Assembly (NCBI RefSeq): GCF_015471405.1
Contig: NZ_BLVZ01000006.1
Location: 186,001 to 250,000, forward strand
Source: Pseudomonas cichorii
GTDB lineage: Bacteria; Pseudomonadota; Gammaproteobacteria; Pseudomonadales; Pseudomonadaceae
Direction: 5' to 3'
DNA length: 64,000 nt
A model generated the notes under the pieces. It did no database searches. It worked only from the letters and a program-made list of their open reading frames with translations, and was not told where the DNA came from. The number at the start of each line of letters is the position of its first letter. Position 1 is the first letter of the stretch. A program made the position numbers and the translations under genes. Positions 44,956 to 53,868 of this stretch are shown piece after piece.

Positions 44956-45494
44956 TACACATCTCCTCTGGACAGGCCATCCCTGTTCAAGCCATCCCGG
45001 TAGAGTTCATCGACAGGGTCATCGGCAAACCCGGGGGCGTCTGTCGTCGAAGAGGGGGCGTCTGTTGCGGGCATCGATGCCTTGAGTACCCGTGACAGCC
45101 CAAGCCCCAGCGCAACACTGCCGCAGAGAAACAGCAGGGGGTTGTCACGCGCCAGTCTGCCCGCATCCTGCAACAACTCATCGGTGTTCTTGCCTCGCAG
45201 CTTTTCTGCCAGATCGTTCATGCCCTGTGCGATATCAGAGACGTATCGGGAAAGCCCCAGCGTGTCGTTATCCGATATCTCTTTTGCAACTGACTGAGCC
45301 GTCTGTGCCAGGTTGTCGATCTGATCTGCAGCCGTGTCGCGGTACTGCTCGAATGGCGCGTTGAGTTGTTCTTTCGTGTCCTCAAGGGGATGTTGGGTAT
45401 CGTCCTGCAATCCTGGCAGAGGGTCCTGGCCTGTCGGCCTGCCAGCGTGTGCGTTGCCACTGACTGTGGGTTCATTCGTCGTAGCCATCGTCAT
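44955..45494 (-). CDS. Membrane-associated stress protein, YqjD/nutrient-deprivation type
   Basis: 179 residues. Long helical region with EQYRDTAADQIDNLAQTAQSVAKEISDND and LAEKLRGKNTDELLQDAGRLARDN, then a membrane segment about 126-143 (PLLFLCGSVALGLGLSRVL) near the end. This matches stationary-phase membrane proteins like YqjD/ElaB or proteins called nutrient-deprivation-induced. First gene of the unit. ATG 45488 is an alternative start. Confidence 0.75.
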   Translation of the reverse strand: MTMATTNEPTVSGNAHAGRPTGQDPLPGLQDDTQHPLEDTKEQLNAPFEQYRDTAADQIDNLAQTAQSVAKEISDNDTLGLSRYVSDIAQGMNDLAEKLRGKNTDELLQDAGRLARDNPLLFLCGSVALGLGLSRVLKASMPATDAPSSTTDAPGFADDPVDELYRDGLNRDGLSRGDV

Positions 45495-45662
45495 TCACCG
45501 TATTCGGGTCATCAGGTAAAAGAGAATGCCCGGCTCACTACGCACAACGGGCTGGCATTGATCTGAGTGCTTGCTTGGGGTGGACTTGTGGGGTTCGAGC
45601 GATGTTCCGGGTGAATGACAAGTGGTCACTGCCGCGAGGGAGGGAAGATTGGGGGGCGGGAA

Positions 45663-45690
45663 TAAAAAACGGCGCCTTTCACGGCGCCGT
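45663..45690 (-). terminator. Terminator of csrA
   Basis: On the minus strand CGGCGCC...GGCGCCG with a 6-base loop and TTTTTTATT after it. A second stem, GCTGATCTGCC / GGCAGATCAGC (45723-45694, loop 8), lies between it and the csrA stop. Two tandem hairpins. Confidence 0.88.
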
Positions 45691-45746
45691 ATGGCTGATC
45701 TGCCAATGGGGTGGCAGATCAGCTGAATAGAGGGGTGTAGCGGGTG

Positions 45747-45935
45747 TTATTGTGGGTCCTGGTTTGGAGCCAGTTCTGCCTGGATACGCTTGTAGATCTC
45801 TTCGCGATGCACTGAGACATTCTTCGGTGCGTTGATACCTAGCCGGACTTGCAGTCCTTGAACGCCAAGAATCGTCACGGTGATTTCGTCACCGATGTTT
45901 ATGCTTTCGCCTACTTTGCGAGTGAGTATCAACAT
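45747..45935 (-). CDS. csrA: CsrA/RsmA-family post-transcriptional regulator (RsmE type)
   Basis: 62 residues from ATG 45935. [52 protein letters not shown] is a complete CsrA; Arg44-type RNA-binding residues in the VHREEIY helix region are present. The [16 protein letters not shown] start is closer to RsmE than to RsmA. It binds GGA motifs in mRNA leaders and controls secondary metabolism and motility. Its own ribosome site AAGGAAAAG contains AAGGA, a possible CsrA site, so autoregulation is plausible. The in-frame extension to 46028 is chance. Confidence 0.93.
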   Translation of the reverse strand: MLILTRKVGESINIGDEITVTILGVQGLQVRLGINAPKNVSVHREEIYKRIQAELAPNQDPQ

Positions 45936-46526
45936 AATCTTTTCCTTGATGGCCTCTTGAAACGCCTCTATCAAGAGGCTGGCGTTTGCCTTTGCGTGGT
46001 GATTGTTGCCGAGTACATCCAAATGCATCCATCGTATGACGTTGCAGCGTTGAAATTAATTCCCTCGGGTCATTTTCTTGTCATCGAGATTTGCATCAAC
46101 GATACGACGAGTACGCCAATTCTGCCCGTTTTGGCACGAAAATGCCCGTAATTACTGGCGGAAAGTAAAAAGTAACGTAAGTCGCAGCATACCTCGCCAT
46201 TGCCGCCGACTTTCAGGAGGGCGTTGAGAGGGTCAACTCCCTGACATATGTAAGCGTAGGCATTAGTTTGAAACATTGCCTGAGCTTTCTGATATTTCAA
46301 AATGAAAGTGCGTAGTGGAGCGTAGGAAATCGGATTTGAGAGTGATTTACAGCATCATGCAGGCTGTCGCAGAGCCGCAGGGCCGGGCGTTGGCCGTGTC
46401 TTTGGGGCGGATGCTCAAGTGGCGTGCTCGTATAAATGAATGCATCTAAGCGATGGCGTGCCGGGGCGGGGGGAACAGTCTCGCGGGCATGAACTGCCCG
46501 CGAAACTTCATTGCATCGTGCGTCTG
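45936..46526. other. csrA leader and upstream gene-free region
   Basis: About 590 bases. The part next to csrA has a nine-base perfect hairpin GCCTCTTGA...TCAAGAGGC at 45952-45979 and an overlapping alternative AAACGCC...GGCGTTT. The rest (46000-46526) has no supported gene or repeat. Confidence 0.55.
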
Positions 46527-47879
46527 TTAAACGACCATCGACAACAGCAGGACAAAGATCAGGCCGACCACCGAAAGGATGGTTTCCATGACCGTCCAGG
46601 TCTTGAATGTTTCTGATACGGTCATGTTGAAGTACTGCTTCACCAGCCAGAAACCAGCGTCGTTCACATGGGACAGGATCAGCGAGCCTGCACCCGTGGC
46701 CAATACCAGCAGCTCACGGTTGACGCCGGGAATCAGTCCGACCACTGGCGCAACAATGCCTGCGCCGGTAATGGTTGCCACAGTCGCCGAGCCTGTCGCG
46801 ATACGAATCACCGCAGCCACCAGCCACGCCAGAAGGAGCGGGTTGACCTGTGCCTGCACCGCCATGTTACCGATGACATCACCCACGCCACTGGCCACCA
46901 GCATTTGCTTGAAGCCGCCGCCAGCGCCGACGATCAGCACGATGGCCGCGACAGGCGCAAGACTCTGGTCCAGCAGCTTCATGATCTTGGTACGGTCAAA
47001 GCCACGTGCCGAACCGAAGGTGTAGAACGCCAGCAACAGGGCTGCCAGCAGGGCACTGATCGGGTGACCGATCAGGTCCATCCAGATACGGAACATGTTT
47101 TCCGGCGGGAATACCACGTCGGCAAACGTCTTGAGCAGCATCAGGAACACTGGCAGCAGGATGGTCACCAGCGTGATGCCGAAGCCGGGCAGGTTTTGCG
47201 TGCTCGACTCCTTGGCGATCTGATCCATCAGTTCCTGGGAAGGTGTGCCGGGAATGTACTTGGAAATCCATTTGCCATAGATCGGGCCTGCAATGACGGC
47301 AGTCGGCAGTGCGATGATCAGGCCGTAGAAAATGGTCTTGCCGATGTCAGCACCGAAAATACCGATGGCCAGCAGCGGACCCGGGTGCGGCGGTACCAGC
47401 CCGTGAACGGCCGACAGACCGGCCAGCAGCGGGATACCGATCTTGACGATCGACACACCGGTACGACGCGCCACAATGAATACCAGCGGGATCAGCAGCA
47501 CGAAGCCGATCTCGAAGAACAGCGGGATCCCGACCAGAAACGCGGACAGCATCATCGCCCAATGCACTTTCTGCTTGCCGAATGTGCGGATCAGAGTTTG
47601 CGCGATCTGATCGGCACCGCCCGAGTCAGCCATCAGCTTGCCGAGCATGGTGCCCAGACCAAGGATGATACCGACGAAGCCCAGTACGCCACCGAAACCG
47701 TCCTGGAACGATTTCATGACCTTTTCCACCGGCATGCCGGAGGTCAGGCCCAGGAAGCCCGCTGCAATGGTCAGTGCAACGAAGGGGTGAACTTTGAATT
47801 TGGTAATCAGCAGCACAAGGCCGACGACGGTTACCAACGCATCTATCAGCAGGTACGTCTCATGGGTCATACCGAACAT
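46527..47879 (-). CDS. gntT: Gluconate:H+ symporter, GntP family
   Basis: 450 residues, about 12-14 hydrophobic helices. Characteristic GntP stretches: LIPLVFIVARRTG, GLVPPHPGPLLAIG, GSATVATITGAGIVAP and HVNDAGFW near the C-terminus (His/Asn/Asp in SHVNDAGFWLVKQY). It imports gluconate with protons. Followed in transcription order by nothing; its upstream neighbour is gntK, with an AGACAGCGCTGTCT palindrome in the gap. Complete length. Confidence 0.93.
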   Translation of the reverse strand: MFGMTHETYLLIDALVTVVGLVLLITKFKVHPFVALTIAAGFLGLTSGMPVEKVMKSFQDGFGGVLGFVGIILGLGTMLGKLMADSGGADQIAQTLIRTFGKQKVHWAMMLSAFLVGIPLFFEIGFVLLIPLVFIVARRTGVSIVKIGIPLLAGLSAVHGLVPPHPGPLLAIGIFGADIGKTIFYGLIIALPTAVIAGPIYGKWISKYIPGTPSQELMDQIAKESSTQNLPGFGITLVTILLPVFLMLLKTFADVVFPPENMFRIWMDLIGHPISALLAALLLAFYTFGSARGFDRTKIMKLLDQSLAPVAAIVLIVGAGGGFKQMLVASGVGDVIGNMAVQAQVNPLLLAWLVAAVIRIATGSATVATITGAGIVAPVVGLIPGVNRELLVLATGAGSLILSHVNDAGFWLVKQYFNMTVSETFKTWTVMETILSVVGLIFVLLLSMVV

Positions 47880-47998
47880 GGGAGTTCTCTCCGGTTGTCT
47901 TTGTTTTATAGGAGCAATTCAAAAGCGTGATCGTTCCTGGTGAGTCTGTGTGCGTCGAGAATGATCACGCCCTACCATTTGGCGCTGTCCTGTTTTCA

Positions 47999-48012
47999 AG
48001 ACAGCGCTGTCT
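47999..48012. promoter_or_regulatory. GntR operator candidate upstream of gntT
   Basis: AGACAGCGCTGTCT, perfect 14-base palindrome, 120 bases before gntT. An extra half site GCGCTGTC is at 47982. Confidence 0.75.
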
Positions 48013-48027
48013 TTCGCACTCACGCCT

Positions 48028-48558
48028 TTAGCCGCCTAGCGAGTCTTTCCACCAGGCCGAGGCTTGCTTGCCAATGGTGTCCACAGACTGAGTCGCATCG
48101 ACGACCAGAGTCCTGGGTTCGCCATGAGGCGGTTCAAGGGTTGCGAACTGGCTGTCCACCAGACTGGCCGGCATGAAATGCCCCGGTCGATGTGCGCAGC
48201 GGTCGGTCGCGACTTCCTTGCTCAACTCCAGAAAGACAAATCCCAGGCCCGGCACGGCTTCGCGCAGACGTTCGCGGTAGCGAAGCTTGAGGGCGGAGCA
48301 GGTCAGGACCGGACGTTCGCCATTTTTCACGGCAGCAGCCATTTCCTCGCCAAGACGAGTCAGCCAGCCGGCACGGTCTTCGTCAGTGAGGGGAGTGCCA
48401 GCGCTCATCTTTTCGATATTGGCGGTGGGGTGAAAGGCATCGCCTTCGATCAGGCGACCGCCACTGTTGAGGGCAATTTCTGCGCCGGCCACACTCTTGC
48501 CGCAGCCGGAAACACCCATCACCACAAGGGCGGAAATAGCAGTATTCGCAGTTGTCAC
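48028..48558 (-). CDS. gntK: Gluconokinase
   Basis: 176 residues from GTG 48558, GAGG ten bases upstream. The P-loop VMGVSGCGKS is at residues 13-22; EGDAFHP at 37 and CSALKLRYR follow. It makes 6-phosphogluconate from gluconate and ATP. The long upstream in-frame extension (to 48708) is rejected because it would run through the operator at 48577 and the family starts shortly before the P-loop. Precedes gntT. Confidence 0.92.
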   Translation of the reverse strand: MTTANTAISALVVMGVSGCGKSVAGAEIALNSGGRLIEGDAFHPTANIEKMSAGTPLTDEDRAGWLTRLGEEMAAAVKNGERPVLTCSALKLRYRERLREAVPGLGFVFLELSKEVATDRCAHRPGHFMPASLVDSQFATLEPPHGEPRTLVVDATQSVDTIGKQASAWWKDSLGG

Positions 48559-48576
48559 ATTAGATACCTCATCTGG

Positions 48577-48590
48577 AGACAGCGCTGTCT
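48577..48590. promoter_or_regulatory. GntR operator candidate upstream of gntK
   Basis: AGACAGCGCTGTCT, perfect palindrome, 19 bases before the gntK start; this argues for the GTG start. Confidence 0.8.
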
Positions 48591-48716
48591 TTGTCCGGTG
48601 GAAGCAAAGTTCAGTCTGGGCTGTTCCAGTTCTTGTCGTTGTTTTAGGTGTAGCCATATCATTGCAGGCTGTTCTGCGCAGTGAGCGCCCGCGAGAAAGC
48701 ATTGTCACGATCCATG

Positions 48717-48730
48717 AGACAGCGCTACCT
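48717..48730. promoter_or_regulatory. GntR operator candidate upstream of gntR
   Basis: AGACAGCGCTACCT: the same motif with two mismatches in the right arm, 49 bases before gntR. Suggests weaker autoregulation. Confidence 0.65.
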
Positions 48731-48778
48731 TAGGGGGCATTGAATACATTTGGCAACCCCTATGTTAGTTGGCAATAG

Positions 48779-49795
48779 ATGACCCGCATTGGTTCCCGCT
48801 CCACAGGCCGTCCGACCCTCAATGAAGTTGCGCAGCTTGCCGCCGTTTCGCCTATCACGGCTTCCCGTGCATTGCGTGGTGTTGCCACCGTTGCTCCGGA
48901 GCTGGTGGAAAAGGTCCGCGCAGCGGCGCAAAGCCTGGGCTATGTCGCCAATCCTGCGGCCCGCGCCCTGGCGTCATCCTGTAGCCAGACCGTAGTGGTG
49001 CTGGTGCCTTCGCTCTCCAACCAGTTATTCATCGATACCCTGGAAGCCATTCAGGGCGTGCTGCGCACTCGCGGTCTGGAAGTGATGATCGGTAACTATC
49101 ACTACTCGCCCGACGAGGAAGAAAAGCTGCTGCGCAACCACTTGGTCAATCGGCCCAGAGGCATCCTGCTGACCGGTTTCGACCACACGCCCGCGTCGCG
49201 TCAGATGCTGGAGGCCAGCGGTATTCCCTGTGTCCATATGATGGAGCTGGATATCGAGCGCGAGGCTTATTGCGTGGGGTTTTCCCAGGAAGATGCCGGA
49301 GCGCAGGCGGCGCGCCATCTGCTGGGGCGCGGTCGCAAGCGTCTGGTCTATATGGCGGCCCAGCTCGACCCGCGGGTATTGAGACGTGGCGTGGGTTTTC
49401 GTCAGGTGCTGGAGGAGGCGGGGTTATACGACCCTGAGCTGCAAGTCTCGACGCCGCAACCGTCTTCCATCGGCCTTGGCAGCGAATTGTTCGCGCAATT
49501 GCTGGAGCGGCATCCTGATGTGGATGGCATCTTCTTCTGCAACGACGACCTTGCACAGGGCGCGTCCCTTGAGGCCTTGCGCCGTGGGATTGCGATACCG
49601 GAGCAGGTTTCCCTGGTGGGGTTCAACGATTTGCCCGGCTCGGCCCACATGTTCCCGCGTCTGACTTCGATCCGCACACCGCGCCAGGAAGTCGGGCAAC
49701 GCGCTGCACAAGTACTGCTGGGCCTGCTTGAAGGGCTGGCCCAGCCACCTCATGTGGACCTGGGTTTTGAGCTGGTGGTACGCGAAAGCTCCTGA
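48779..49795 (+). CDS. gntR: LacI-family gluconate repressor GntR
   Basis: 338 residues. LacI helix-turn-helix at 13-35 (PTLNEVAQLAAVSPITASRALRG), hinge NPAARALASS, then the periplasmic-binding-like effector domain with VLVPSLSNQLFIDTLEAIQ, HHTPASRQML-type turn and FCNDDLAQG. Divergent from gntK-gntT. It represses them in the absence of gluconate or a derivative; three copies of its likely operator are in this locus. Confidence 0.92.
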   Translation: MTRIGSRSTGRPTLNEVAQLAAVSPITASRALRGVATVAPELVEKVRAAAQSLGYVANPAARALASSCSQTVVVLVPSLSNQLFIDTLEAIQGVLRTRGLEVMIGNYHYSPDEEEKLLRNHLVNRPRGILLTGFDHTPASRQMLEASGIPCVHMMELDIEREAYCVGFSQEDAGAQAARHLLGRGRKRLVYMAAQLDPRVLRRGVGFRQVLEEAGLYDPELQVSTPQPSSIGLGSELFAQLLERHPDVDGIFFCNDDLAQGASLEALRRGIAIPEQVSLVGFNDLPGSAHMFPRLTSIRTPRQEVGQRAAQVLLGLLEGLAQPPHVDLGFELVVRESS

Positions 49796-49802
49796 CACCC
49801 CC

Positions 49803-49874
49803 GTAGGAGCGAATTTATTCGCGAAAAAAATGACTTTGCGAATGAATGACCTTCGCGAATGAATTCACTCCTAC
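49803..49874. repeat. REP element (paired) overlapping the glcB stop codon
   Basis: GTAGGAGCGAATTTATTCGC at 49803 and an inverted copy ending at 49874. The last four bases contain the CTA that is the reverse of the glcB TAG stop (49871-49873). An extra half, TTGCGAATGAATGAC, lies in the loop. Confidence 0.88.
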
Positions 49875-52042
49875 TTTTTGAACCCCAACCGGAACTTATG
49901 CAGCAACGGTTCGGTATAACCGCTGGGTTGTTCGGTGCCCTTGAGCACCAGCGCGCAGGCCGCCTGGAAGGCGACGGATTTCTTGAAGTCCGCCGCCATG
50001 GGCCGATAGCGCGAGTCCCCGGCGTTCTGTTTGTCGACCACCCTGGCCATGCGCTCCAGAATGCCCAGCACGAACTCCTGATCGATCACGTCATGGTACA
50101 GCCAGTTGGCCATGTGCTGGCTCGAGATGCGCAGCGTTGCCCGGTCCTCCATCAGGCCTACGTTGTGAATGTCCGGCACCTTGGAGCAACCGACGCCCTG
50201 CTCGACCCAGCGCACCACATAACCGAGCAAGCCCTGGGCATTGTTCTCGACTTCTGCACGAATCTGCTCCACAGACCAGTCCGTCTTGTTGGCAACCGGG
50301 ATGCTCAGCAGGTCATCCAGCAACTGTTCGCTGATATCGGCCAGCTTGATCTGTTGCAGCTCTTCCTGGACTTTGGTCACATCGACCTTGTGATAGTGCA
50401 GCGCATGCAAGGTCGCGGCGGTTGGTGAGGGCACCCAGGCCGTGCTGGCTCCGGATTGCGGGTGGATGATTTTCTGCTCCAGCATGTCGGCCATGCGATC
50501 GGGCATCGCCCACATGCCTTTGCCGATCTGCGCCCGTCCGCGCAGGCCGCAGGTCAGGCCGACCAGCACGTTGTTACGCTCGTAAGCCTTGATCCAGGGC
50601 GTGTTTTTCATGTCGCCTTTGCGCAATACCGGGCCGGCCTGCATGGCGCTGTGGATTTCATCGCCGGTACGGTCCAGAAAGCCGGTGTTGATAAAGGCAA
50701 CCCGCGTCGAGGCCGCATCGATGCAGGCCTTGAGGTTGACGCTGGTGCGGCGTTCTTCATCCATGATGCCCATTTTCAGGGTGTTTCGCGGCAGTTTGAG
50801 CAGGTCCTCGATATGGCTGAACAGTTGACCGGCGAATGCCACTTCCTGAGGGCCATGCATCTTGGGTTTGACGATATAGATACTGCCTGCACGGGAATTG
50901 CCACGACGTTTCAGGTCATGCAGGCCGATCAGGCTGGTTATCACGCCATCGAGGATGCCTTCGGGAATTTCATGTTCCTGGCGGTCCAGAATGGCGGGGC
51001 TGGTCATCAGATGGCCTACGTTGCGGATCAGCAACAGAGAGCGCCCCGGCAGTTTCAGTTCACCACCATTGGCGGCCTTGTAGGCACGGTCTGCATTGAG
51101 ACGACGGGTGATGGTCTTGCCGCCCTTGACCAGCTCTTCGCTCAGGTCGCCCTTCATCAGGCCCAGCCAGTTGCGATAGACCGACACCTTGTCGTCGGCA
51201 TCCACGGCGGTGACCGAGTCTTCGCAGTCGATGATGGTTGAAAGCGCCGATTCGATCAGCAGATCCTTGATCCCGGCGATATCGTTGCTGCCGATGGCGT
51301 GTTTGTGGTCGATCTGGATTTCCACATGCAAGCCATTGTTCTTCAGTAGCACGGCGGTCGGATGCTGGGGATCGCCCTGATAGCCGAGGTATTTTTCCGG
51401 CTGTTTCAGACCGGTTTCACTGTCATCTGCCAGCCTGATCTGTAGCTTGCCGTCGATGATCGCGTAATGCCGCGCATCGATGTGCGTGCCTCGGGCGAGG
51501 GGGGCGATTTCGTCCAGCAGTTCACGGGCAAAGACGATGACCTTGGCTCCGCGCAGCGGGTTGTAACCGGCACTGATTTCCGCGCCTTCGCTGGTGGGAA
51601 TCGCATCGGTGCCGTACAGGGCGTCATACAGCGAACCCCAGCGTGCATTGGCCGCATTCAGTGCGTATCGAGCATTGCTGGCAGGGACCACCAATTGCGG
51701 GCCGGCCTGGTCGCTGATTTCCAGATCCACATTGGACGTGGTGGCGCAGACCTGCTCAGGCACCGGATGCAGATAGCCGATGGATTGCAGAAAACTACGG
51801 TAGGCCGGCATATCGCTGATCGGGCCGGGATGCGCCTTGTGCCATTTATCCAGCTCGCCTTGCAGGCGGTCACGTTCTGCCAGCAAGTCGCGGTTCAGGG
51901 GGGCCAGCTCATGTACCAGAGCGTCGAACCCTTCCCAGAATTCTTCGCGATCCAGCCCTGTGCCCGGCAGTACTTCTTCATCGATGAAGCGTTGCAGATT
52001 GACTGCCACTTTCAGACGTTGGCATTTGATGAAATCAGTCAT
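49871..52042 (-). CDS. glcB: Malate synthase G
   Basis: 723 residues, typical for the G isoform. [28 protein letters not shown] at the start; active-site region [16 protein letters not shown] (about 270), [38 protein letters not shown], and [15 protein letters not shown]. It condenses glyoxylate with acetyl-CoA to malate, taking the product of glycolate oxidase. Last gene of glcDEFGB. The stop codon lies in a REP arm. Confidence 0.95.
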   Translation of the reverse strand: MTDFIKCQRLKVAVNLQRFIDEEVLPGTGLDREEFWEGFDALVHELAPLNRDLLAERDRLQGELDKWHKAHPGPISDMPAYRSFLQSIGYLHPVPEQVCATTSNVDLEISDQAGPQLVVPASNARYALNAANARWGSLYDALYGTDAIPTSEGAEISAGYNPLRGAKVIVFARELLDEIAPLARGTHIDARHYAIIDGKLQIRLADDSETGLKQPEKYLGYQGDPQHPTAVLLKNNGLHVEIQIDHKHAIGSNDIAGIKDLLIESALSTIIDCEDSVTAVDADDKVSVYRNWLGLMKGDLSEELVKGGKTITRRLNADRAYKAANGGELKLPGRSLLLIRNVGHLMTSPAILDRQEHEIPEGILDGVITSLIGLHDLKRRGNSRAGSIYIVKPKMHGPQEVAFAGQLFSHIEDLLKLPRNTLKMGIMDEERRTSVNLKACIDAASTRVAFINTGFLDRTGDEIHSAMQAGPVLRKGDMKNTPWIKAYERNNVLVGLTCGLRGRAQIGKGMWAMPDRMADMLEQKIIHPQSGASTAWVPSPTAATLHALHYHKVDVTKVQEELQQIKLADISEQLLDDLLSIPVANKTDWSVEQIRAEVENNAQGLLGYVVRWVEQGVGCSKVPDIHNVGLMEDRATLRISSQHMANWLYHDVIDQEFVLGILERMARVVDKQNAGDSRYRPMAADFKKSVAFQAACALVLKGTEQPSGYTEPLLHKFRLGFKK

Positions 52043-52087
52043 GGTCAGGCCTCATCCCTGATGGGTTTGTATAAAACAGGGGCAGGT

Positions 52088-52174
52088 AGGAGAGGATTTA
52101 TCCGCGAGACGTCATTGAAGACGATAGATCCTCTTCGGATATACGGGCCTCTCGCGAATGAATTCGCTCCTACG
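52088..52174. repeat. REP element (paired) between glcB and glcG
   Basis: Left arm 52088-52110 (slightly degenerate) and right arm 52152-52174. The right arm and its upstream TACGGGCCTCTCGCGAATG match 27403-27435. It may change the stability of the glcB part of the message. Confidence 0.88.
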
Positions 52175-52205
52175 AAAACTCCACTTAATTCATGATGTGC
52201 GCACA

Positions 52206-52613
52206 TCAATCAGCATTCAGCGCCGCAATCCCGGCCTTCGCTACCTGGGCATCCTGGTCGGCTTTCACACCCGACACGCCCACCGCACCGATGACCTGCC
52301 CATCGATAATCACCGGCACGCCACCTTCCAGCGAGGTCAGCAAAGGCGCGCTGAGAAATGCCGTACGACCGCCGTTGACCATCTCTTCATAACCCTTGGA
52401 CTCGCGACGACCCAGTGCGGAAGTACGGGCTTTTTCCACGCTGATGTAGCTGCTGATCGCGGCTGCGCCGTCCAGACGTTCAAAGGCCAGCAGGTGACCG
52501 CCGTCATCGACCACGGCAATGGACACGGCCCAGTTATTGGCCAGCGCCTCGTCGCGGGCGGCAATCAGCATTTGGCTTACTTCGGTCTGGGTCAGAACGG
52601 CTTTTATTTTCAT
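52206..52613 (-). CDS. glcG: GlcG, DUF336 heme-binding-like protein
   Basis: 135 residues. VLTQTEVSQMLIAARDEALANNWAVSIAVVDDGGHLLAFERLDGA and GGVPVIIDGQVIGAVGVSGVKADQDAQVAKAG are the DUF336 domain. Always found in glc operons; role unknown, perhaps in stability or regulation of the oxidase. 20 bases from the glcF end. Confidence 0.92.
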   Translation of the reverse strand: MKIKAVLTQTEVSQMLIAARDEALANNWAVSIAVVDDGGHLLAFERLDGAAAISSYISVEKARTSALGRRESKGYEEMVNGGRTAFLSAPLLTSLEGGVPVIIDGQVIGAVGVSGVKADQDAQVAKAGIAALNAD

Positions 52614-52633
52614 GGGATTCTCCAGATTGGTTT

Positions 52634-53866
52634 TCAGTGAGATTCAGAAGGGGTGAGGGCCTGATCGATCAATTCGATCCAGTGCCGCACCGGTGTCCGG
52701 TTGGCGCCCGAGAGATGAGTCTGGCAGCCGATATTGGCGGTAGCGATAACGTTTGGCTTTCCACTTTCCAGAGCGTTCATTCTGTTATCGCGTAATTGAC
52801 GCGACAACTCAGGCTGGGTTATGGAGTAGGTGCCTGCCGAGCCACAGCATAGATGCCCGTCGGGGACTGTGGTGAGGTTAAAGCCCAAGCGTGTCAGCAC
52901 CCGCTCGACTTCTCCGCCGAGCTTTTGCGCGTGCTGCAAGGTACAAGGGCAATGGAACGCCAGGCGCAGGTCGCTTTTGATGCCAAGCGCCTGCAACGGT
53001 TCATCGCGCAGCACCTCCACCAGATCCTTGCTCAAGGCGCTGACCCGCGCGGCTTTGCTGGCATATTCAGGGTCATGGCGTAACAGATGACCATAATCCT
53101 TTACGAAGGCACCGCAACCGCTGGCCGTCTGGACGATGGCTTCGGCACCGCTCTCAATGGCGGGCCACCAGGCATCGATATTGTGCCGAGCTCGATCCAG
53201 TCCTGCGTCCTGAGCATTCAAATGGTAGTCCACGGCACCGCAGCAACCGGCCTCACTGATGGGCTGCACGCTGATACCCAGCCTATCCAGCACCCTTGCG
53301 GTCGCCGCATTGGTATTGGGCGACAGACCCGGCTGAACACAGCCTTCCAGCAAAAGTACCTGGCGTTCGTGGCGTTGTGCCGGACGAGCTCCTGCCGGGT
53401 ATATCGAGGCCGGAAGTTTGGTTTTCAGGCTGTCGGGCAGCAAGGGGCGAAAGGTATTGCCCAGTTGCGTCAGGGATTTGAACAGCCCGGCATGGGGAAC
53501 GACATGGCGCAGGCTGTCGCGCAACAGACGCTGGCCCAACGGACGAGGCACGGCGGCATCGACCACGGCACGCCCGATGTCCAGCAGGTTGTGATAATCC
53601 ACGCCCGACGGGCAGGTGGTTTCGCAATTGCGACAGCTCAGGCAGCGGTCCAGATGCAGTTGGGTTTTCTCGGTGACCTCATTGCCTTCCAGGACTTGCT
53701 TGATCAGATAAATGCGCCCGCGAGGACCGTCCAGCTCATCGCCGAGCAACTGATAGGTCGGGCAGGTGGCATTGCAGAAACCGCAATGCACACAACTGCG
53801 CAGGATGCTCTCGGCCTCTTCGGCGCGGGGCAGTTGTCTGGCGTGTTCGCTCAAGGTGGTCTGCAT
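52634..53866 (-). CDS. glcF: Glycolate oxidase iron-sulfur subunit
   Basis: 410 residues from ATG 53866 (MQTTLSEHA). Two 4Fe-4S clusters: CVHCGFCNATCPTYQ (about 24-38) and CLSCRNCETTCPSG (about 75-88); then two CCG domains, EAGCCGAVDYH and HLCCGSAGTY. It passes electrons from GlcD to the quinone pool. The longer frame to 54154 overlaps glcE and is rejected. Two bases from the glcE stop. Confidence 0.94.
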   Translation of the reverse strand: MQTTLSEHARQLPRAEEAESILRSCVHCGFCNATCPTYQLLGDELDGPRGRIYLIKQVLEGNEVTEKTQLHLDRCLSCRNCETTCPSGVDYHNLLDIGRAVVDAAVPRPLGQRLLRDSLRHVVPHAGLFKSLTQLGNTFRPLLPDSLKTKLPASIYPAGARPAQRHERQVLLLEGCVQPGLSPNTNAATARVLDRLGISVQPISEAGCCGAVDYHLNAQDAGLDRARHNIDAWWPAIESGAEAIVQTASGCGAFVKDYGHLLRHDPEYASKAARVSALSKDLVEVLRDEPLQALGIKSDLRLAFHCPCTLQHAQKLGGEVERVLTRLGFNLTTVPDGHLCCGSAGTYSITQPELSRQLRDNRMNALESGKPNVIATANIGCQTHLSGANRTPVRHWIELIDQALTPSESH

Positions 53867-53868
53867 GA

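Noticed and set aside
46070-46300. 76-codon minus-strand frame upstream of csrA
   Set aside because: No family, no ribosome site, not conserved in any way I can judge.
46668-47930. Long plus-strand frame of 420 codons antisense to gntT
   Set aside because: It is the mirror of a GC-rich conserved transporter, has composition dominated by Gln/His/Arg and no family match; gntT on the other strand is complete.
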